A stretch of DNA of 16,276 bases from contig JAJXZK010000092.1 of the NCBI GenBank assembly GCA_021780095.1, positions 1-16,276 on the forward strand, read 5' to 3'. This DNA comes from Acidobacteriota bacterium. GTDB taxonomy: Bacteria; Acidobacteriota; Terriglobia; Terriglobales; Acidobacteriaceae. The notes under the pieces were generated by a model. The model searched no databases. It was not told where the DNA came from and saw nothing but the letters and a program-made list of their open reading frames with translations. Positions 15,178 through 16,276 of this stretch are shown here, in pieces. The position numbers and the translations under genes are program-made. Positions within the stretch are counted from its first letter, which is position 1. Every line of letters begins with the position of its first letter.

Positions 15178-16276
15178 ATGAACCGACTTCAATTCGGAGC
15201 GCTCGGGTTGGGCCTGATGTTGCCCACAGTCGCGCTGGGCGATTTCCAGTACCAGGAGACCACGCAGATTACCGGTGGCTCGTTAATGGGCATGATGAAA
15301 TTTGCCTCCCACTTTAGTAAGCAAGCCAACGATGTCGCCGCTCCGGTTGTCTCCAGTGTGTACGTGCAGGGTAATCGCATGGCGCGATTCGATCCGCAGA
15401 CGATCCAGATCATCGATCTCGACGCGGAAACAATTACCAATGTCGACCTGCAAAAACATACCTATACGCAAATGACATTCGACCAAATGCGTCAGCAGTT
15501 CCAGCAAGCCGTGCAGCAGGCGAAGGCGGAACAGGCGAAGCAACAGCCGACCGCTTCGGTGCCGCAGCAGAAACCGGACAACGTGCAAGTGAGTTTCAAA
15601 GTGAATATGCGCAACACTGGATCTACAAAGCAGGTGGGCGGAGTCGATGCCAACGAAGCAATCCTTACCATGGAGATGATCGGAACCGACACCACCAACG
15701 GACAACAGGGTGCTTTCGCGATCACCAACGATATGTGGATGGCGCCGGAAATTCCAGGCTATGACGAGCTGCGTGATTTCCAAAAGAAACTCGCCGTCAA
15801 AATGGGAGAAGCATTCCGCGGCAGCGGCCTGTCGGCCACCCTGACTGCCATGCAGCCGGCGGCGGCCCAGGGGATGTCTGAAATGGTCAAAGAGATGTCG
15901 AAGGCGAAGGGCATTCCAGTGGAACAGATTATGCGCATGGGAGCGACGACGAACGGACAACCTCTGCCAGCAGCCAGCGAAGCGCCATTGCCGCCAAGCC
16001 CATCAGGGCCAGAAATGCCTTCTGCAAAGCAGGTCGCCCAGCAGTCAGCATCCAACGCGATCGCCAGCAAGTTGGGCCGCTTTGGAATTAGCGGATTTGG
16101 CGGCTTCGGACACAAGAAGCAAGCACCGCCTCCGCCACCGGCTGACGATACCAACGCGACGCAACAGACTCCCACCGCGACCGTGCTGATGGAATCGAAA
16201 ACGGAAATGTCTGGGTTCTCGTCGACTCCAATCGACGCGGGGAAATTTGCAGTTCCCGCTGGATTCACACTGATTC
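15178..16276 (+). CDS. Secreted protein of unknown function, 3' end outside the window
   Basis: There are 366 complete codons before the window ends. ATG 15178 follows AAGGAGGG (15167-15174), a very strong ribosome binding site. The N-terminus is a signal peptide (MNRLQFGALGLGLMLPTVALG) with likely cleavage after ALG near residue 21, so the protein is exported. The next part reads TTQITGGSLMGMMKFASHF, YVQGNRMARFD, IIDLDAETITNVDLQKHTYTQMTFDQM; it resembles secreted acidobacterial proteins I recall with this IDLD...ITN pattern, for which no function is known to me. A Gln/Ala-rich helix (about 100-125) follows, then a Met-rich stretch (about 220-260). A low-complexity tail with GGFG, HKK and a PPPPP run precedes TVLMESKTEMSGFSS, possibly the start of a second similar unit. 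No enzyme motif is visible. Confidence 0.75.
   Translation, partial: MNRLQFGALGLGLMLPTVALGDFQYQETTQITGGSLMGMMKFASHFSKQANDVAAPVVSSVYVQGNRMARFDPQTIQIIDLDAETITNVDLQKHTYTQMTFDQMRQQFQQAVQQAKAEQAKQQPTASVPQQKPDNVQVSFKVNMRNTGSTKQVGGVDANEAILTMEMIGTDTTNGQQGAFAITNDMWMAPEIPGYDELRDFQKKLAVKMGEAFRGSGLSATLTAMQPAAAQGMSEMVKEMSKAKGIPVEQIMRMGATTNGQPLPAASEAPLPPSPSGPEMPSAKQVAQQSASNAIASKLGRFGISGFGGFGHKKQAPPPPPADDTNATQQTPTATVLMESKTEMSGFSSTPIDAGKFAVPAGFTLI

Noticed and set aside
15283..15960. A 225-codon minus-strand open frame, very rich in His, Leu and Arg
   Set aside because: It is opposite a gene with a strong ribosome binding site and a signal peptide; its composition reflects antisense reading.

Overview
The window looks like chromosome from an Acidobacteriota soil bacterium (Terriglobia-like). 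This rests on protein flavour: Tat-exported glycosidases, a CusA/CzcA efflux set beside an NtrB-like kinase, and a secreted IIDLD...ITN protein of a kind I associate with that phylum. It is moderately GC-rich throughout, and no rRNA, tRNA, CRISPR array or intact insertion sequence was seen. The taxonomic call is inference.

Region 1 (1-6564) is a metal-efflux locus. The N-terminal part of a membrane histidine kinase runs leftwards off the window edge. Divergent from it is a tightly packed tripartite RND operon: TolC-like outer membrane channel, CzcB/CusB-like adaptor and CzcA/CusA-like pump, with gene junctions of 0 to 1 bp. Between the two transcription units lie two 16-bp palindromic sites, 22 bp centre to centre, then a good -24/-12 (sigma-54) promoter. 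This suggests that an NtrC-type response regulator, presumably encoded just outside the window, controls the pump.

Region 2 (6565-7339) holds a possible sigma-70 promoter, a pyrimidine-rich stretch and the decayed C-terminal half of a class II (FucA/RhaD-type) aldolase.

Region 3 (7336-13240) is a deoxysugar operon read rightwards: rhamnulokinase-like kinase, lactaldehyde dehydrogenase AldA, FucP-type L-fucose/proton symporter and a Tat-exported GH29 alpha-L-fucosidase. Fucose would be freed in the periplasm, imported, isomerised by an enzyme not in this window, phosphorylated, cleaved by an aldolase whose local gene is broken, and the resulting lactaldehyde oxidised to lactate.

Region 4 (13272-14834, minus strand) is a Tat-exported GH32 fructan/sucrose hydrolase converging on the fucosidase. 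Region 5 (14835-16276) is a divergent intergenic stretch with a hairpin-T element, a sigma-70-like promoter and a leader that may hide its own ribosome binding site. After it comes a secreted protein of unknown function, cut by the window end.
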